DNA of 64,000 nt from Photobacterium profundum SS9 (GCF_000196255.1 NC_006370.1:4018550-4082549); one strand, 5' to 3'. Numbered from the stretch's first letter, positions 32,736-42,136 are shown. A program made the numbers and translations. Notes: generated by a model not told the origin, from the sequence alone.

Positions 32736-32826
32736 TATCTATACCAAAGCGTATAGACCTCGTTAACTCAACCCAAGGTGCTCGTTTCAGGGAGAATTAG
32801 GAAGAGCTGAGTCTACTTAAGAAGCA

Positions 32827-33486
32827 TTAAATGGGTTTCACGTAATAATAAATGGCAAAGAAATGGCAGACTGTTCCACCTAACACAAACATGTGCCAAA
32901 TCGCATGGTTATAAGGAATGCGTTTATTCACGTAAAAAAACACCCCTAACGAATAAATAACTCCGCCTAAACCCAATAATACTAAGCCACCAGTCGAAAT
33001 TGAGATCGCTAACTGATAGATCACAATCACAGATAACCAACCCATCGTCAGATAAGTAATTAAAGATAAGCGCTTAAACCGGTACACAAAGATAATTTTG
33101 AGAGCAATGCCGATAATGGCAAGTCCCCATATGACAGACATTAAGGTAATAGCCAATGGGGTACGTAAAGAGATCAATAAGAAAGGAGTATAAGTGCCAG
33201 CAATTAATAAAAAGATAGCGCTATGATCAAATGTTTTTAAAGCCCGCTTAGCACGTTCATAAGGGATCGCATGATAAAGCGTTGAAGCAAGGTACAGTAA
33301 AATAATACTGCTTCCATAAATACTCAAGCTCGCCATACTCATAAAACCAGCATTTGCTGCGTTACCCTGATTCAATAACAGTACCAAACCTACAATACCG
33401 AAAATTAAACCTAAACCATGGCTAACACTATTCGCAATTTCTTCTGCCACCGAATAACCTTGCTTCAGCGCGACACTCTTTACCAT
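32827..33486 (-). CDS. Hemolysin III family / PAQR membrane protein (YqfA-like)
   Basis: The 219-residue protein has seven predicted membrane segments and the family's metal-ligand motifs: SVSHGLG near residue 22, [10 protein letters not shown] near 64, [18 protein letters not shown] near 85 and a C-terminal [18 protein letters not shown] near 193. The histidines in these positions bind zinc in PAQR proteins. Members have been linked to membrane-energy or lipid homeostasis; the hemolysin name is historical and activity is not implied. It stands alone between trkH (convergent) and a Spo0M-like gene. Confidence 0.88.
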   Translation of the reverse strand: MVKSVALKQGYSVAEEIANSVSHGLGLIFGIVGLVLLLNQGNAANAGFMSMASLSIYGSSIILLYLASTLYHAIPYERAKRALKTFDHSAIFLLIAGTYTPFLLISLRTPLAITLMSVIWGLAIIGIALKIIFVYRFKRLSLITYLTMGWLSVIVIYQLAISISTGGLVLLGLGGVIYSLGVFFYVNKRIPYNHAIWHMFVLGGTVCHFFAIYYYVKPI

Positions 33487-33623
33487 TCTCAGCTCCTGAT
33501 AGCGTTAATGCTCAATAGAAAAGCAGTATGACATATTTCAGGGTACACGTGTAAGCTGAATTTTTATACTCATCAATATCAACACATCTGCCACTTCTAT
33601 TTACGAGAAGGGCCAACCCAATA

Positions 33624-34412
33624 TTAGGTTGTTTGATCAAGGTAATCGAGCACTTGCTGGCCAGCTTCAGTCGGTGTGCATTGCGCTGAAATATGGCAAT
33701 GACGCTTCAACTCACCCCGACCTAAAAACCCAGATAACATCCCTGAAATCCCCTTTAAGCGCCGATCGAGTTCAAACCATAGTTGCAAACCATCACTGTC
33801 TCGATAAGCGACAACTTCAAGCTCACGCCAAAGACCATGATATGGCCCTGATACGGGTACAAATTCGAATTCTTGTACAAACGGTAAATCAAACCCAGAA
33901 GCAGCTTCACATTCCACTTGAAGAATACGTAACCCTGCGTTTTCTAATGCGGTAAAAACACCATCCATCAACGGTTCAGGACGCACAGTCAGCGTATCGG
34001 TATCTTTAGGATCGCGTGCTAAAGGTATATCAAGGTAAGTCTCTAGCCACACTTTCGCATCCCCAATTGTCACAGGGGTATTGAATGGCAACTCCAAATT
34101 AACGTCAAATTCACGCGCTTCGTTAACACCAATGACAAATGATTCTGGCAACGACCATGTCGCTAAAACACAGGTTTGCGGTCTTTTTTCTTTACGATGT
34201 TCACTATCACCACGACTGACAGGCACTTCATCAATATAACGGCAACATAGTTGTACGTTGATATTATCTATTTGCTGCTCGGTTGCCCCCCCCTGAACAT
34301 GGATCACCACGGGTAAGTTTTCACCAGGAATCAATACATCATGCTTTAAAACAGTATCAACTTTTGCAGCACCAATCCCTAAACTTGCAAAACTCTTACG
34401 AAAGAAAGACAT
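33624..34412 (-). CDS. Spo0M (SpoOM) family protein
   Basis: The 262-residue protein matches the Spo0M family, named for a Bacillus sporulation-control protein but common in non-sporulating marine gammaproteobacteria. The N-terminus MSFFRKSFASLGIGAAKVDT and the LIPGENLPVVIHVQGG strand region are typical, and the fold is expected to be two arrestin-like beta-sandwich domains. There is no signal peptide. Its function in this group is unknown. It is transcribed alone with CAGGAG just before the ATG. Confidence 0.85.
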   Translation of the reverse strand: MSFFRKSFASLGIGAAKVDTVLKHDVLIPGENLPVVIHVQGGATEQQIDNINVQLCCRYIDEVPVSRGDSEHRKEKRPQTCVLATWSLPESFVIGVNEAREFDVNLELPFNTPVTIGDAKVWLETYLDIPLARDPKDTDTLTVRPEPLMDGVFTALENAGLRILQVECEAASGFDLPFVQEFEFVPVSGPYHGLWRELEVVAYRDSDGLQLWFELDRRLKGISGMLSGFLGRGELKRHCHISAQCTPTEAGQQVLDYLDQTT

Positions 34413-34557
34413 GTGAACTCCTGTTAAAGTGACAATGAAACGGTTAAAGAATCATATGAAATCAGTTTGTTTATCTTGCAAAGGTAGAAACAAAACCGCA
34501 AGCTCTTTAAAAATTCATTGTCATTTTTGAGGCAACTGATACCAACAAGGTTATTGA

Positions 34558-35229
34558 TTACTTAAGTAAGTCGACGGTTGCTTGACGTGCGCGATCGGGA
34601 TCGCGAGCGATGATACCGTCAACAATTTGCTGATGTATATCTAACTTAAGTAAGCGCTCACGAGTAATAATGCGGAAATAGTTTTCAAATACAGCTTTAA
34701 ACAAATTACCAAATGGGCTGATAAAATGATTACCCGATGCAAAATAAATTAACTGATGAAAACGAGTATCAATTTCAATCCATTTATCTTGATTAAAATC
34801 ATCCCCTAGCAGATGCATTTCTTGCATTAAATGCTGTAACTCTTCACGATCAGCATCACTCGCATTTAATGCCGTTAATGCCGCCGCTTCTGGCTCTAAT
34901 GTCATACGAACCTGCTGAAATTCTGCAACCAGCTCTGAATGCTCACTAAAATTTAACCACGCCAGTAAGTCCTGATCCAAGTAATTCCAATTACGCTTCG
35001 GTAATACACGCGTACCAATACGGGGGCGAGGATGTACCATGCCTTTCGCAGCAAGCATTTTAATCGCCTCACGTACCGCAGTACGGCTCACACCATACAT
35101 TTCACCAAGTTCAATTTCACCCGGTAAAATATCACCTGGGGCGTTTTCCCCTTGTAAAATACTTCGACCAATCGATTCTGCTAACTTATAAGACAAATTA
35201 CGATTGAGTGCACTTTTCTGCTGTTCCAT
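34558..35229 (-). CDS. GntR family transcriptional regulator with FCD domain
   Basis: The 223-residue protein has an N-terminal winged helix-turn-helix (about residues 15-75, with GEMYGVSRTAVREAIKMLAAKG). A helical FCD ligand-binding domain follows, with a metal-binding DTRFHQLIY motif near 150 and further histidines downstream. FadR/FCD-type regulators usually sense organic acids or sugar acids. The ATG at 35229 follows GAGGGAAC; a longer frame from 35268 lacks support. No metabolic gene lies beside it, so the ligand cannot be inferred. Confidence 0.85.
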   Translation of the reverse strand: MEQQKSALNRNLSYKLAESIGRSILQGENAPGDILPGEIELGEMYGVSRTAVREAIKMLAAKGMVHPRPRIGTRVLPKRNWNYLDQDLLAWLNFSEHSELVAEFQQVRMTLEPEAAALTALNASDADREELQHLMQEMHLLGDDFNQDKWIEIDTRFHQLIYFASGNHFISPFGNLFKAVFENYFRIITRERLLKLDIHQQIVDGIIARDPDRARQATVDLLK

Positions 35230-35564
35230 TAATGTTCCCTCTACGGCTATTTTTATAATAGTTGCCAATTTTTATATTGCGCATTACATCACAAAGTCAC
35301 GGTACTGGAACCGCTTATCTTCACAGTTGCTACACATAACAATGCATTCTCTATTTTCAGCCAAATATCAGCATAATTACCATCATCTTTCGTTGATAGA
35401 TAGCTCGACTTATCGACACCTTGCTGCTATTCTCAGCGCCGAAAATAATACCAAACAACCCGGTCATTTTGTTCTGGATGGGCTTTGCCTATGGGGACAG
35501 ACACCCCCTGCTCAATGATTGTTTATTCTTTCTGGCCACGGATGAGCCTGACTATTGGTGAATC

Positions 35565-35750
35565 ATGCGACCCGCATCTCCCGTCAGGTATGTAAGAAGT
35601 ACCCCTCGAAGTCCATCACGTTTACGCAGTACCGCTCATGCGCCGACATTTAAACCTAAAAATGTACCGCAAAGCACCGCTGATATTCATGCAATGCCAA
35701 CCTCTCAGCCCGTTTTAACCAATCCGGTTACTGATGAACAAGCTGCGTAA
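35565..35750 (+). CDS. Small hypothetical open frame, 61 residues
   Basis: This frame encodes a Pro/Ser/Thr-rich, basic peptide of 61 residues that I do not recognise. There is no good ribosome-binding site before the ATG. A strong terminator (35769-35800) follows 18 bases after the stop, which suggests something here is transcribed on the plus strand. It could equally be a decayed gene: the sequence upstream (35340-35560) gives interrupted protein-like stretches in two frames. Confidence 0.3.
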   Translation: MRPASPVRYVRSTPRSPSRLRSTAHAPTFKPKNVPQSTADIHAMPTSQPVLTNPVTDEQAA

Positions 35751-35768
35751 GTATTCATGATGTAACTC

Positions 35769-35800
35769 AAAGGCAGTGATCATTTCACTGCCTTTTGTTT
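35769..35800 (+). terminator. Rho-independent terminator
   Basis: An 11-bp stem AAAGGCAGTGA paired with TCACTGCCTTT (35785-35795) around a five-base loop is followed by TTTTGTTT. The nearest plus-strand frame is the unrecognised one at 35565-35750. Confidence 0.8.
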
Positions 35801-35944
35801 ATCTAATCGAATCTATTTTCCAAATCCATTCCCAATAAGCCTATTCCGTCATTATCTCCCGTTTGAATCAACGCATTATTTGATATAATTAATCCACAAT
35901 AAAATTATGACAATATTCGCTCAGCCTTAATTTTGGAGAAAGTA

Positions 35945-36211
35945 ATGAAAACGCATCGTGTAAACGAGCTTATCGAGTTAATCCACCCTGAATGGAAAAA
36001 AAATTCAGACCTAAATTTGGTTCAATTTCTACTGAAACTAGCAGAAGAAGCAAAGTATGAAGGTAGATTAGAGGACTTAACCGACGATATCCTGATTTAC
36101 CATCTAAAAATGCGTAATAGCGACGAAAATGCCATGATCCCAGGCATCGCTAAAGATTGTGAAAATGACTTCAAAACCGCCATTCTTCGTGCTCGTGGCA
36201 TTATCAAATAA
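35945..36211 (+). CDS. yihD: YihD family protein (DUF1040)
   Basis: The 88-residue protein matches E. coli YihD (89 residues) throughout, including the [12 protein letters not shown] start, [12 protein letters not shown] and the highly conserved [13 protein letters not shown] block. Its function is unknown. GGAG at 35935-35938 precedes the ATG at 35945. In E. coli yihD lies upstream of srkA and dsbA. Here ccoG is placed between yihD and srkA. Confidence 0.9.
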   Translation: MKTHRVNELIELIHPEWKKNSDLNLVQFLLKLAEEAKYEGRLEDLTDDILIYHLKMRNSDENAMIPGIAKDCENDFKTAILRARGIIK

Positions 36212-36462
36212 GCACTGACTCCCATAAAACATGGCTGAACATCAGATCAGCCTATTTTAATTCCTCATCTGTTACACCCTTTTGGACTGTCATCTGCCCC
36301 TATTGCTGAAACTATGACCTTGTTAGAGTAATCAGAAAAATGACTGTTATATAATCAACTGATAACATCTATCGGTAATTATTTACATTTAACGGTCAGG
36401 CAACGTATCTGAACCGATCCTTTTGCTGTATCAGTGCAAGGAAATCCAAGGAAAGTAATGTC

Positions 36463-37893
36463 ATGAGCCAAGAGAAAATCAAAATAAAGGATATCACCCC
36501 CCAACAATTTAACCCCAAAACACATAAAGGCACATCAGATCGTTTTAATCCAAGCAACCAAATCTATGTCCGTGCCGTAAAAGGGGTTTATCAACAACTT
36601 CGCCAACGGATGGGGTGGCTATTAATGGTGCTCTTTATGGGCGTACCTTGGATTCCTTATGGTGATCGACAAGCAATATTGTTAGATATCGGCCAGCAGC
36701 AATTTAACTTCTTTGGCACGACATTATGGCCACAAGATCTCACCATTCTGGCATCGTTTTTCATGATTGCCGCATTCGCACTCTTTTTTGTTACCACCTT
36801 TTTAGGGCGTGTTTGGTGTGGGTATTTCTGTCCGCAAACAGTCTGGACCTTTATCTATATCTGGTTCGAAGAAAAACTAGAAGGCTCGGCCAATAAGCGC
36901 CGTAAGCAAGATTCACTCAAGCTAACCAAAAAGCTACTGGGTAGAAAAATACTCAAGCACATCGCATGGTGGGCAGTGGCACTCGCAACAGGGCTTACAT
37001 TTGTCGGTTACTTTGTCCCCGTTAAAGATTTAATTGTCGATTTTTTCACTTTGAATGTCAGCTTCTGGGCGGGTTTTTGGGTACTGTTCTTTGCAGTATG
37101 TACCTATGCCAACGCCGGCTGGATGCGATCGATTGTTTGTATTCACATGTGTCCGTATGCACGATTCCAATCCGCCATGTTTGATAAAGACACCTATATT
37201 GTCGGTTACAACGAGGAACGAGGCGAAGCCCGTGGTCCTCGTTCACGTAAGAAAGATCCAAAAGAACTAGGCTTAGGCGATTGTATTGACTGTGATTTAT
37301 GTGTTCAGGTTTGCCCAACGGGCATTGATATTCGTGATGGGCTGCAATATGAATGTATTAACTGTGGTGCTTGTGTCGATGCATGTGACAAAACCATGGA
37401 TCGTATGGGGTATGAAAAAGGGCTGATCAGCTATACCACTGAACACAAGCTAGAAGGTCATAAAACCCATGTTATGCGTCCTAAATTAATCGGCTATGGC
37501 GCAGTCATGTTGGTAATGGGCGGATTATTTTTCTACTTAATTGCCTCGGTTCAACCGATGGGGCTGGATGTGCTTCGTGATAGAAGCCAGCTATTTAGAA
37601 TCAATAATGAAGGGTTGGTTGAAAATACTTACACCTTGAAGATCCTGAATAAAACCCAGCAAGACACCACCTATTCACTATCCGTCGAAGGGTTAGAAGA
37701 CATTGAATGGTATGGCGCTCAAACCGTAAAAGTGTCTGCAGGTGAAATCTATACCTTGCCAATCAGCTTAGGCGTTGACCCTTATGTTATGAAAGCGCCA
37801 ATTGCCGATATCACCTTTATTTTGCACAAAGGCGAGGGCGAAAATGAAACCACACTGCAGACTGAAAGTCGTTTTATTGGTGAACTTCGCTAG
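36463..37893 (+). CDS. ccoG: Cytochrome c oxidase accessory protein CcoG (RdxA/FixG family)
   Basis: CcoG is an inner-membrane iron-sulfur protein that reduces copper for assembly of cbb3-type oxidase. The 476-residue protein has about five membrane segments. A membrane-proximal WCGYFCPQTVW motif lies near residue 127 and a CIHMCPYARFQ motif near 227. Two ferredoxin-like 4Fe-4S sites are CIDCDLCVQVCP near 275 and CINCGACVDACD near 298. An immunoglobulin-like C-terminal domain follows. The ccoNOP and ccoS genes are not nearby. Confidence 0.93.
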   Translation: MSQEKIKIKDITPQQFNPKTHKGTSDRFNPSNQIYVRAVKGVYQQLRQRMGWLLMVLFMGVPWIPYGDRQAILLDIGQQQFNFFGTTLWPQDLTILASFFMIAAFALFFVTTFLGRVWCGYFCPQTVWTFIYIWFEEKLEGSANKRRKQDSLKLTKKLLGRKILKHIAWWAVALATGLTFVGYFVPVKDLIVDFFTLNVSFWAGFWVLFFAVCTYANAGWMRSIVCIHMCPYARFQSAMFDKDTYIVGYNEERGEARGPRSRKKDPKELGLGDCIDCDLCVQVCPTGIDIRDGLQYECINCGACVDACDKTMDRMGYEKGLISYTTEHKLEGHKTHVMRPKLIGYGAVMLVMGGLFFYLIASVQPMGLDVLRDRSQLFRINNEGLVENTYTLKILNKTQQDTTYSLSVEGLEDIEWYGAQTVKVSAGEIYTLPISLGVDPYVMKAPIADITFILHKGEGENETTLQTESRFIGELR

Positions 37894-37916
37894 TCTCACT
37901 TAATCAGTAATATCAA

Positions 37917-37945
37917 TAAAAGGGCCAGAACAGGGCCCTTTCTTA
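37917..37945 (+). terminator. Probable terminator after ccoG
   Basis: A stem AAAGGGCC (37919-37926) paired with GGCCCTTT (37934-37941) is followed by TCTTATT. The T-run is short. Confidence 0.65.
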
Positions 37946-37994
37946 TTATGATGGTATAAGATACATCACTAATTTGGTTCTGGATGTTGCCGCA

Positions 37995-38981
37995 ATGACT
38001 CAACAAAGCTTTAGTTTTTCTGACCTCACGCCTGATTTATTACTCGATGCGCTCGACAGCGTGGGTGTGTATGCCGAATCAGGATTACTGGCGCTAAACA
38101 GTTATGAAAATAGGGTTTATCAGTTTAAAGCTGATGATGGCGCCCGCTACGTGGCAAAGTTCTATCGTCCACAGCGTTGGACTAACGAACAGATTCAAGA
38201 AGAACATGATTTTACACTCGAGTTAGCGGATCAAGAAATTCCAGTTGCGGCACCTATCGTATTTTCGGGTGAGACTTTAACGCATTTTAAAGGTCATCGT
38301 TTTACCTTATTTCCAAGTATGGGGGGGCGTCAGTATGAGGTTGATAATATTGATCAACTTGAGTGGGTGGGGCGCTATCTAGGCCGTATCCATAACATAG
38401 GTAAAAGCAAAAGCTTTGTTCATCGCCCCACAATGAGCCTTGATGAATACCTTTATCAACCACGTAAAATTTTAGAAAATGCCGATTTTATTCCTGACTA
38501 CCTCAAAAAAACTTTTTTCTCAGATCTCGATCTACTCATTAAAGAGCTAGACCAACGTTGGCACTCTGATTGGCAATCCATTCGCTTACATGGCGATTGT
38601 CACCCAGGTAATATTTTATGGCGCGATGGCCCTTTATTCGTCGATCTCGATGATGCGCGTAATGGTCCAGCAGTCCAAGATTTATGGATGCTATTAAATG
38701 GTGATCGTAATGAGCAACTCGCACAACTTGATACCTTGTTAGAAGCTTACACTGAATTTTCTGATTTCAATCCAAAAGAATTGCAACTTATTGAACCTTT
38801 ACGCGGTCTTAGAATGGTTCACTACATGGCTTGGTTGGCAAAACGCTGGCAAGACCCTGCATTTCCCCGTGCATTCCCATGGTTTGCTGATGCAAAATAC
38901 TGGGAAGGACAAGTGCTATCATTTAAAGAGCAACTCGCGACATTAAATGAACCGCCGTTGCAACTAATGCCACAGTGGTAA
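37995..38981 (+). CDS. srkA: Stress response kinase A (YihE)
   Basis: SrkA is a serine/threonine kinase of the aminoglycoside-phosphotransferase fold that protects cells during envelope and oxidative stress in E. coli. The ATG at 37995 gives 328 residues, equal to the E. coli protein. An upstream TTG frame is less likely. Visible active-site elements are Lys55 (YVAKFYRP), the HGDCHPGN loop (Asp201, Asn206) and FVDLDDAR (217-224). It lies 84 bases upstream of dsbA, as in E. coli. Confidence 0.93.
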   Translation: MTQQSFSFSDLTPDLLLDALDSVGVYAESGLLALNSYENRVYQFKADDGARYVAKFYRPQRWTNEQIQEEHDFTLELADQEIPVAAPIVFSGETLTHFKGHRFTLFPSMGGRQYEVDNIDQLEWVGRYLGRIHNIGKSKSFVHRPTMSLDEYLYQPRKILENADFIPDYLKKTFFSDLDLLIKELDQRWHSDWQSIRLHGDCHPGNILWRDGPLFVDLDDARNGPAVQDLWMLLNGDRNEQLAQLDTLLEAYTEFSDFNPKELQLIEPLRGLRMVHYMAWLAKRWQDPAFPRAFPWFADAKYWEGQVLSFKEQLATLNEPPLQLMPQW

Positions 38982-39065
38982 TGACCTAAAAAATAACACA
39001 ACATAAATAAAACAATGGAAAATAGCTAAAGGCTATTTCTTAAAACTCAGGGAGTACACCGCAAC

Positions 39066-39668
39066 ATGATGAAGAAACTTTTGGCTCTAGCGAGCGTAGC
39101 ACTATTATCTTTTTCCGTTCAAGCTGCCAAGTTTAGTGAAGGCGATTACTACAAAGTACTTGAACTACCTAAATCAAGCAGCCCGATAGTCACTGAATTT
39201 TTCTCTTTCTATTGCCCACACTGTAATAGCTTTGAACCAATGATTCAGAAATTGAAAAAGCAGCTGCCAGATAATGCTAAATTCCAGAAGAATCATGTTT
39301 CTTTCATGGGTGGCTCTATGGGTAAATCCATGAGTAAAGCTTTCGCGACATCTATCGTTCTCGGTATCGATGACAAGATGACACCCGTGCTTTTCAACCG
39401 CGTTCATGGGATGAAAAAGCCACCACGTAATGATGCAGAATTACGTCAAATCTTCGTTGATGAAGGTGTTAAAGCAGAAGATTTCGATGGTGCCTACAAT
39501 AGCTTTGCCGTTAATTCGATGGTTAATCGTTTTGATAAAGGCTTCCAAGATAGTGGCCTAACAGGTGTTCCAGCTCTTATCGTTAACAATAAATACCTAG
39601 TACAAACAGGTAAAATACAATCTTCTGATGAGTACTTCGAGTTAGTGAATTTCTTACTTAAAAAGTAA
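39066..39668 (+). CDS. dsbA: Thiol:disulfide interchange protein DsbA
   Basis: DsbA introduces disulfide bonds into periplasmic proteins. The 200-residue precursor has a signal peptide to about residue 20 (cleavage after VQA), the active site CPHC at residues 50-53 and the cis-proline loop GVPAL near 168. The central helical domain is present. A nearby in-frame ATG (39069) is an equivalent start. It is the last gene of srkA-dsbA and is followed by a strong terminator. Confidence 0.96.
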   Translation: MMKKLLALASVALLSFSVQAAKFSEGDYYKVLELPKSSSPIVTEFFSFYCPHCNSFEPMIQKLKKQLPDNAKFQKNHVSFMGGSMGKSMSKAFATSIVLGIDDKMTPVLFNRVHGMKKPPRNDAELRQIFVDEGVKAEDFDGAYNSFAVNSMVNRFDKGFQDSGLTGVPALIVNNKYLVQTGKIQSSDEYFELVNFLLKK

Positions 39669-39693
39669 CATTCGAGCGAGTACACTGCAGTAT

Positions 39694-39721
39694 AGAAGGG
39701 GCTTAGGTGCCCCTTCTTTTT
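39694..39721 (+). terminator. Rho-independent terminator after dsbA
   Basis: A 9-bp stem AGAAGGGGC paired with GCCCCTTCT around a six-base loop, followed by a run of five T. The DUF523 gene starts 18 bases further on. Confidence 0.85.
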
Positions 39722-39739
39722 ATCCCGCCTTTAGCTCTT

Positions 39740-40195
39740 ATGGATAAGATCCTCATCAGCGGCTGTTTATATGGCTTACCAGTACGTTATGATGGAAAAG
39801 ATAACCTGCTGACCGATAGCTTATTACAGCAGTGGCAACAACAAGATCGGTTAATCGTATTATGTCCAGAAGTCTCTGGTGGGTTACCCACACCTCGGCC
39901 ACCAGCAGAAATTCAAACTGATGGAACCATCATAACCAAGAACAATATCGATGTTACTGACGCCTTTTTGCAAGGTGCACATCAAGCCGTCATGCTGTGC
40001 CAGCAACATAATATCAAGTTCGCGATCTTGAAAGAAAATAGCCCCTCATGTGGCAGCCATTTTATTTACGATGGGCAATTCAATGGCACAAAGGTTACCG
40101 GGCAAGGTTTAACCGCAGCTGCACTGACCAAAATGGGCATTCAAGTATTCAGTGAACACCAACTTAGTATCTTATACGCAGTCCTTGATTCATAA
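39740..40195 (+). CDS. DUF523 family protein
   Basis: The 151-residue protein matches the DUF523 family, with the N-terminal ILISGCLYGLPVRYDG motif, CPEVSGGLPTPRPPAE near residue 45 and KENSPSCGS near 108. The three conserved cysteines suggest a metal or iron-sulfur site. Function is unknown. The ATG at 39740 gives the family N-terminus; an upstream ATG at 39707 lies inside the dsbA terminator. There is hardly room for a promoter, so expression probably depends on read-through from dsbA. Confidence 0.85.
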   Translation: MDKILISGCLYGLPVRYDGKDNLLTDSLLQQWQQQDRLIVLCPEVSGGLPTPRPPAEIQTDGTIITKNNIDVTDAFLQGAHQAVMLCQQHNIKFAILKENSPSCGSHFIYDGQFNGTKVTGQGLTAAALTKMGIQVFSEHQLSILYAVLDS

Positions 40196-40216
40196 GCCAC
40201 ATCTACCTCAGTTTGA

Positions 40217-41749
40217 TCAAATCACTTGCGCGGTTAAACGCTTTAATAATCGGTCCATCGAACGATAGCCTAATGCCTCGGCAAGGTGCCCGCGCTCAAT
40301 CTTGTCTTTCCCCGCTAGATCGGCAATTGTTCGCGCCACTTTAATGATTCGGTGATAAGCCCGAATAGATAGACCAAGTTGATGTAATGCGCTTTCTAGA
40401 AATTCTGCATCCTCTTTCACTAGCGCACAGTGAGTATCTAACTCACGAGTAGACAATAAGGCATTGACCTTGCCGCCACGGGCTAACATCACCTTTCTTG
40501 CATGATGAACTCGCTGTTGGATAACGGCGCTGGTCTCACCCCGATCCCCCCCTTCAGCCAATGTGCCACGTGGTAGGCCAGGGATTTCTATCGACATATC
40601 GAATCTATCCAATAACGGGCCAGATAAACGGCTAAGGTAGCGTAATATCGCTTGTGGGTTAGTCCGCGACTGATTACCTTCGTAATAACCTGTTGGGCTA
40701 GGGTTTAAGGCACCAATCAATTGAAAACGAGCGGGGAAACAGGTTTTACTGGCTGCACGAGAGATCACAATCTCACCAGACTCTAACGGCTCACGCAGTG
40801 AATCTAAGACCTTTCGCCCAAACTCTGGCATTTCATCTAAGAAGAGAATGCCATTATGCGCCAAGGAAATTTCACCAGGCTTCGGCACAGAGCCGCCCCC
40901 GACTAAAGCCGCCATCGAACTTGAATGATGCGGGGTTCTAAAAGGCCGTTTAAGCCAGTTACCTTCATGCAATGACTGCTGAGTCAATGAAGCAACAGAT
41001 GCCGTTTCTAGGGCTTCTGCGTGCCCCATTTCAGGTAATAAATCACACAGGCGAGAAGCCAGCATGGTTTTACCCGTACCAGGAGGGCCTAAAAACAATA
41101 AGTTATGCCCACCAGCCGCGGCAATCTCTAACGCACGCTTACCCTGTTGCTGACCGATAATATCTTGCATATCGCGATCATTTTTAGGGCGGTCTTGGGC
41201 TATTTCAGCCTCGTTTCGATGACGTAACTGCAATTGTTGTTGACCACATAAATGCCCACAGACAGCCAGTAAATCGCCAGCAGATCGATGTTTATCTTTC
41301 CCCACAAGTGCAACTTGATCGCCATTATCATCAGGAACAATTAAACATCGCCCAGCCTTCGTTGATGCCAACGCTGCTGGCAACGCCCCTTTAACCGGAC
41401 GTAAATCGCCCGATAATGCGAGTTCACCGAGAAATTCATATTCGTGCAGTTTATTCATCGGAATTTGTCCCGACGCAGCCAAAATACCTAACGCTATAGG
41501 CAAATCAAATCGCCCCCCTTCTTTGGGTAAGTCGGCCGGGGCTAAGTTGACGGTTAGACGCTTGGAAGGGAATTCAAAATTCGCATTTACAATCGCACTG
41601 CGAACCCGATCTCGTGCCTCTTTGACCGTGGTTTCTGGCAACCCAACCAAATTGAAGGCAGGCATTCCGTTACTCAAATGCACCTCAACGGTAACGGCGG
41701 GCGCGTCAACACCCACACATGCTCGGCTGTGAACAATCGCAAGAGTCAT
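40217..41749 (-). CDS. comM: Mg-chelatase-like AAA+ helicase ComM (YifB)
   Basis: ComM is a hexameric branch-migration helicase that widens integration of donor DNA during natural transformation. The 510-residue protein has an N-terminal Lon-protease-like domain (to about 180). A Mg-chelatase AAA+ domain follows, with Walker A GPPGTGKTML near 220, Walker B GILFLDEMPEF near 300, and a C-terminal lid helix bundle. It converges on the DUF523 gene and is divergent from the ilv operon. With dprA it indicates competence genes in this genome. Confidence 0.95.
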   Translation of the reverse strand: MTLAIVHSRACVGVDAPAVTVEVHLSNGMPAFNLVGLPETTVKEARDRVRSAIVNANFEFPSKRLTVNLAPADLPKEGGRFDLPIALGILAASGQIPMNKLHEYEFLGELALSGDLRPVKGALPAALASTKAGRCLIVPDDNGDQVALVGKDKHRSAGDLLAVCGHLCGQQQLQLRHRNEAEIAQDRPKNDRDMQDIIGQQQGKRALEIAAAGGHNLLFLGPPGTGKTMLASRLCDLLPEMGHAEALETASVASLTQQSLHEGNWLKRPFRTPHHSSSMAALVGGGSVPKPGEISLAHNGILFLDEMPEFGRKVLDSLREPLESGEIVISRAASKTCFPARFQLIGALNPSPTGYYEGNQSRTNPQAILRYLSRLSGPLLDRFDMSIEIPGLPRGTLAEGGDRGETSAVIQQRVHHARKVMLARGGKVNALLSTRELDTHCALVKEDAEFLESALHQLGLSIRAYHRIIKVARTIADLAGKDKIERGHLAEALGYRSMDRLLKRLTAQVI

Positions 41750-41861
41750 TCTTAATCGTCCTGTTTAGATTACATACTAATAAGTTAATGAAACGCTTCT
41801 ATTTCGTTTCACAAAAAGCCTATTTATGCAGATTGTTTGCAAAGAAATCATAAGTTTTTTC

Positions 41862-41890
41862 TTGTCATGCGAGTCATGTCTGTGTTACCA
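41862..41890 (+). promoter_or_regulatory. Candidate ilv operon promoter
   Basis: TTGTCA (41862-41867) and TTACCA (41885-41890) are 17 bases apart, about 45 bases upstream of the leader peptide. The -10 match is weak, so this is only a candidate. Confidence 0.35.
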
Positions 41891-41935
41891 CTTAGGTAGA
41901 GCGACAATTAATCAATAAAATCGGACAGACAATAA

Positions 41936-42013
41936 ATGCCATTTAACGCCAAAGCCCTACAACTCATTATTATCGTCATCGTGGTGATTATGTCACCACG
42001 AGGGGAATGCTAG
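41936..42013 (+). CDS. ilvL: ilv operon leader peptide
   Basis: This 25-residue frame contains a run of eight Ile and Val codons (LIIIVIVVIM, residues 10-19) and ends with PRGEC. Placed upstream of an intrinsic terminator and ilvG, it fits the ilvGMEDA attenuation leader. Ribosome stalling at these codons when charged Ile- or Val-tRNA is scarce would prevent terminator formation. The ribosome-binding site is poor (GGACAGACAAT before the ATG). Confidence 0.82.
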   Translation: MPFNAKALQLIIIVIVVIMSPRGEC

Positions 42014-42044
42014 GCGTTAGGTAGCAAGAAACACAACAAACGCA

Positions 42045-42079
42045 AAAGCCCCCGCACTGAAAGGTTCGGGGGCTTTTTT
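42045..42079 (+). terminator. ilv attenuator terminator
   Basis: A 10-bp GC-rich stem AAAGCCCCCG (42045-42054) paired with CGGGGGCTTT (42067-42076) is followed by six T. It lies 31 bases after the leader peptide stop and 57 bases before ilvG. The region 42014-42044 would supply the alternative pairings. Confidence 0.88.
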
Positions 42080-42136
42080 AAATATTCAAAATTAGCAATA
42101 AAAAGCAATGCGGAAGCACGTTTTTAAGGAGCAGCA

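Noticed and set aside
35204..35518. A 104-residue plus-strand frame starting inside the GntR gene
   Set aside because: The start overlaps the N-terminal coding region of the GntR gene, the composition is unlike neighbouring proteins and no binding site is present. It is kept only as part of the unassigned region.
40562..40577. A parS-like sequence (TGTGCCACGTGGTAGG)
   Set aside because: Only the central CCACGTGG core is symmetric, the outer bases do not match parS, and it lies within comM coding sequence.
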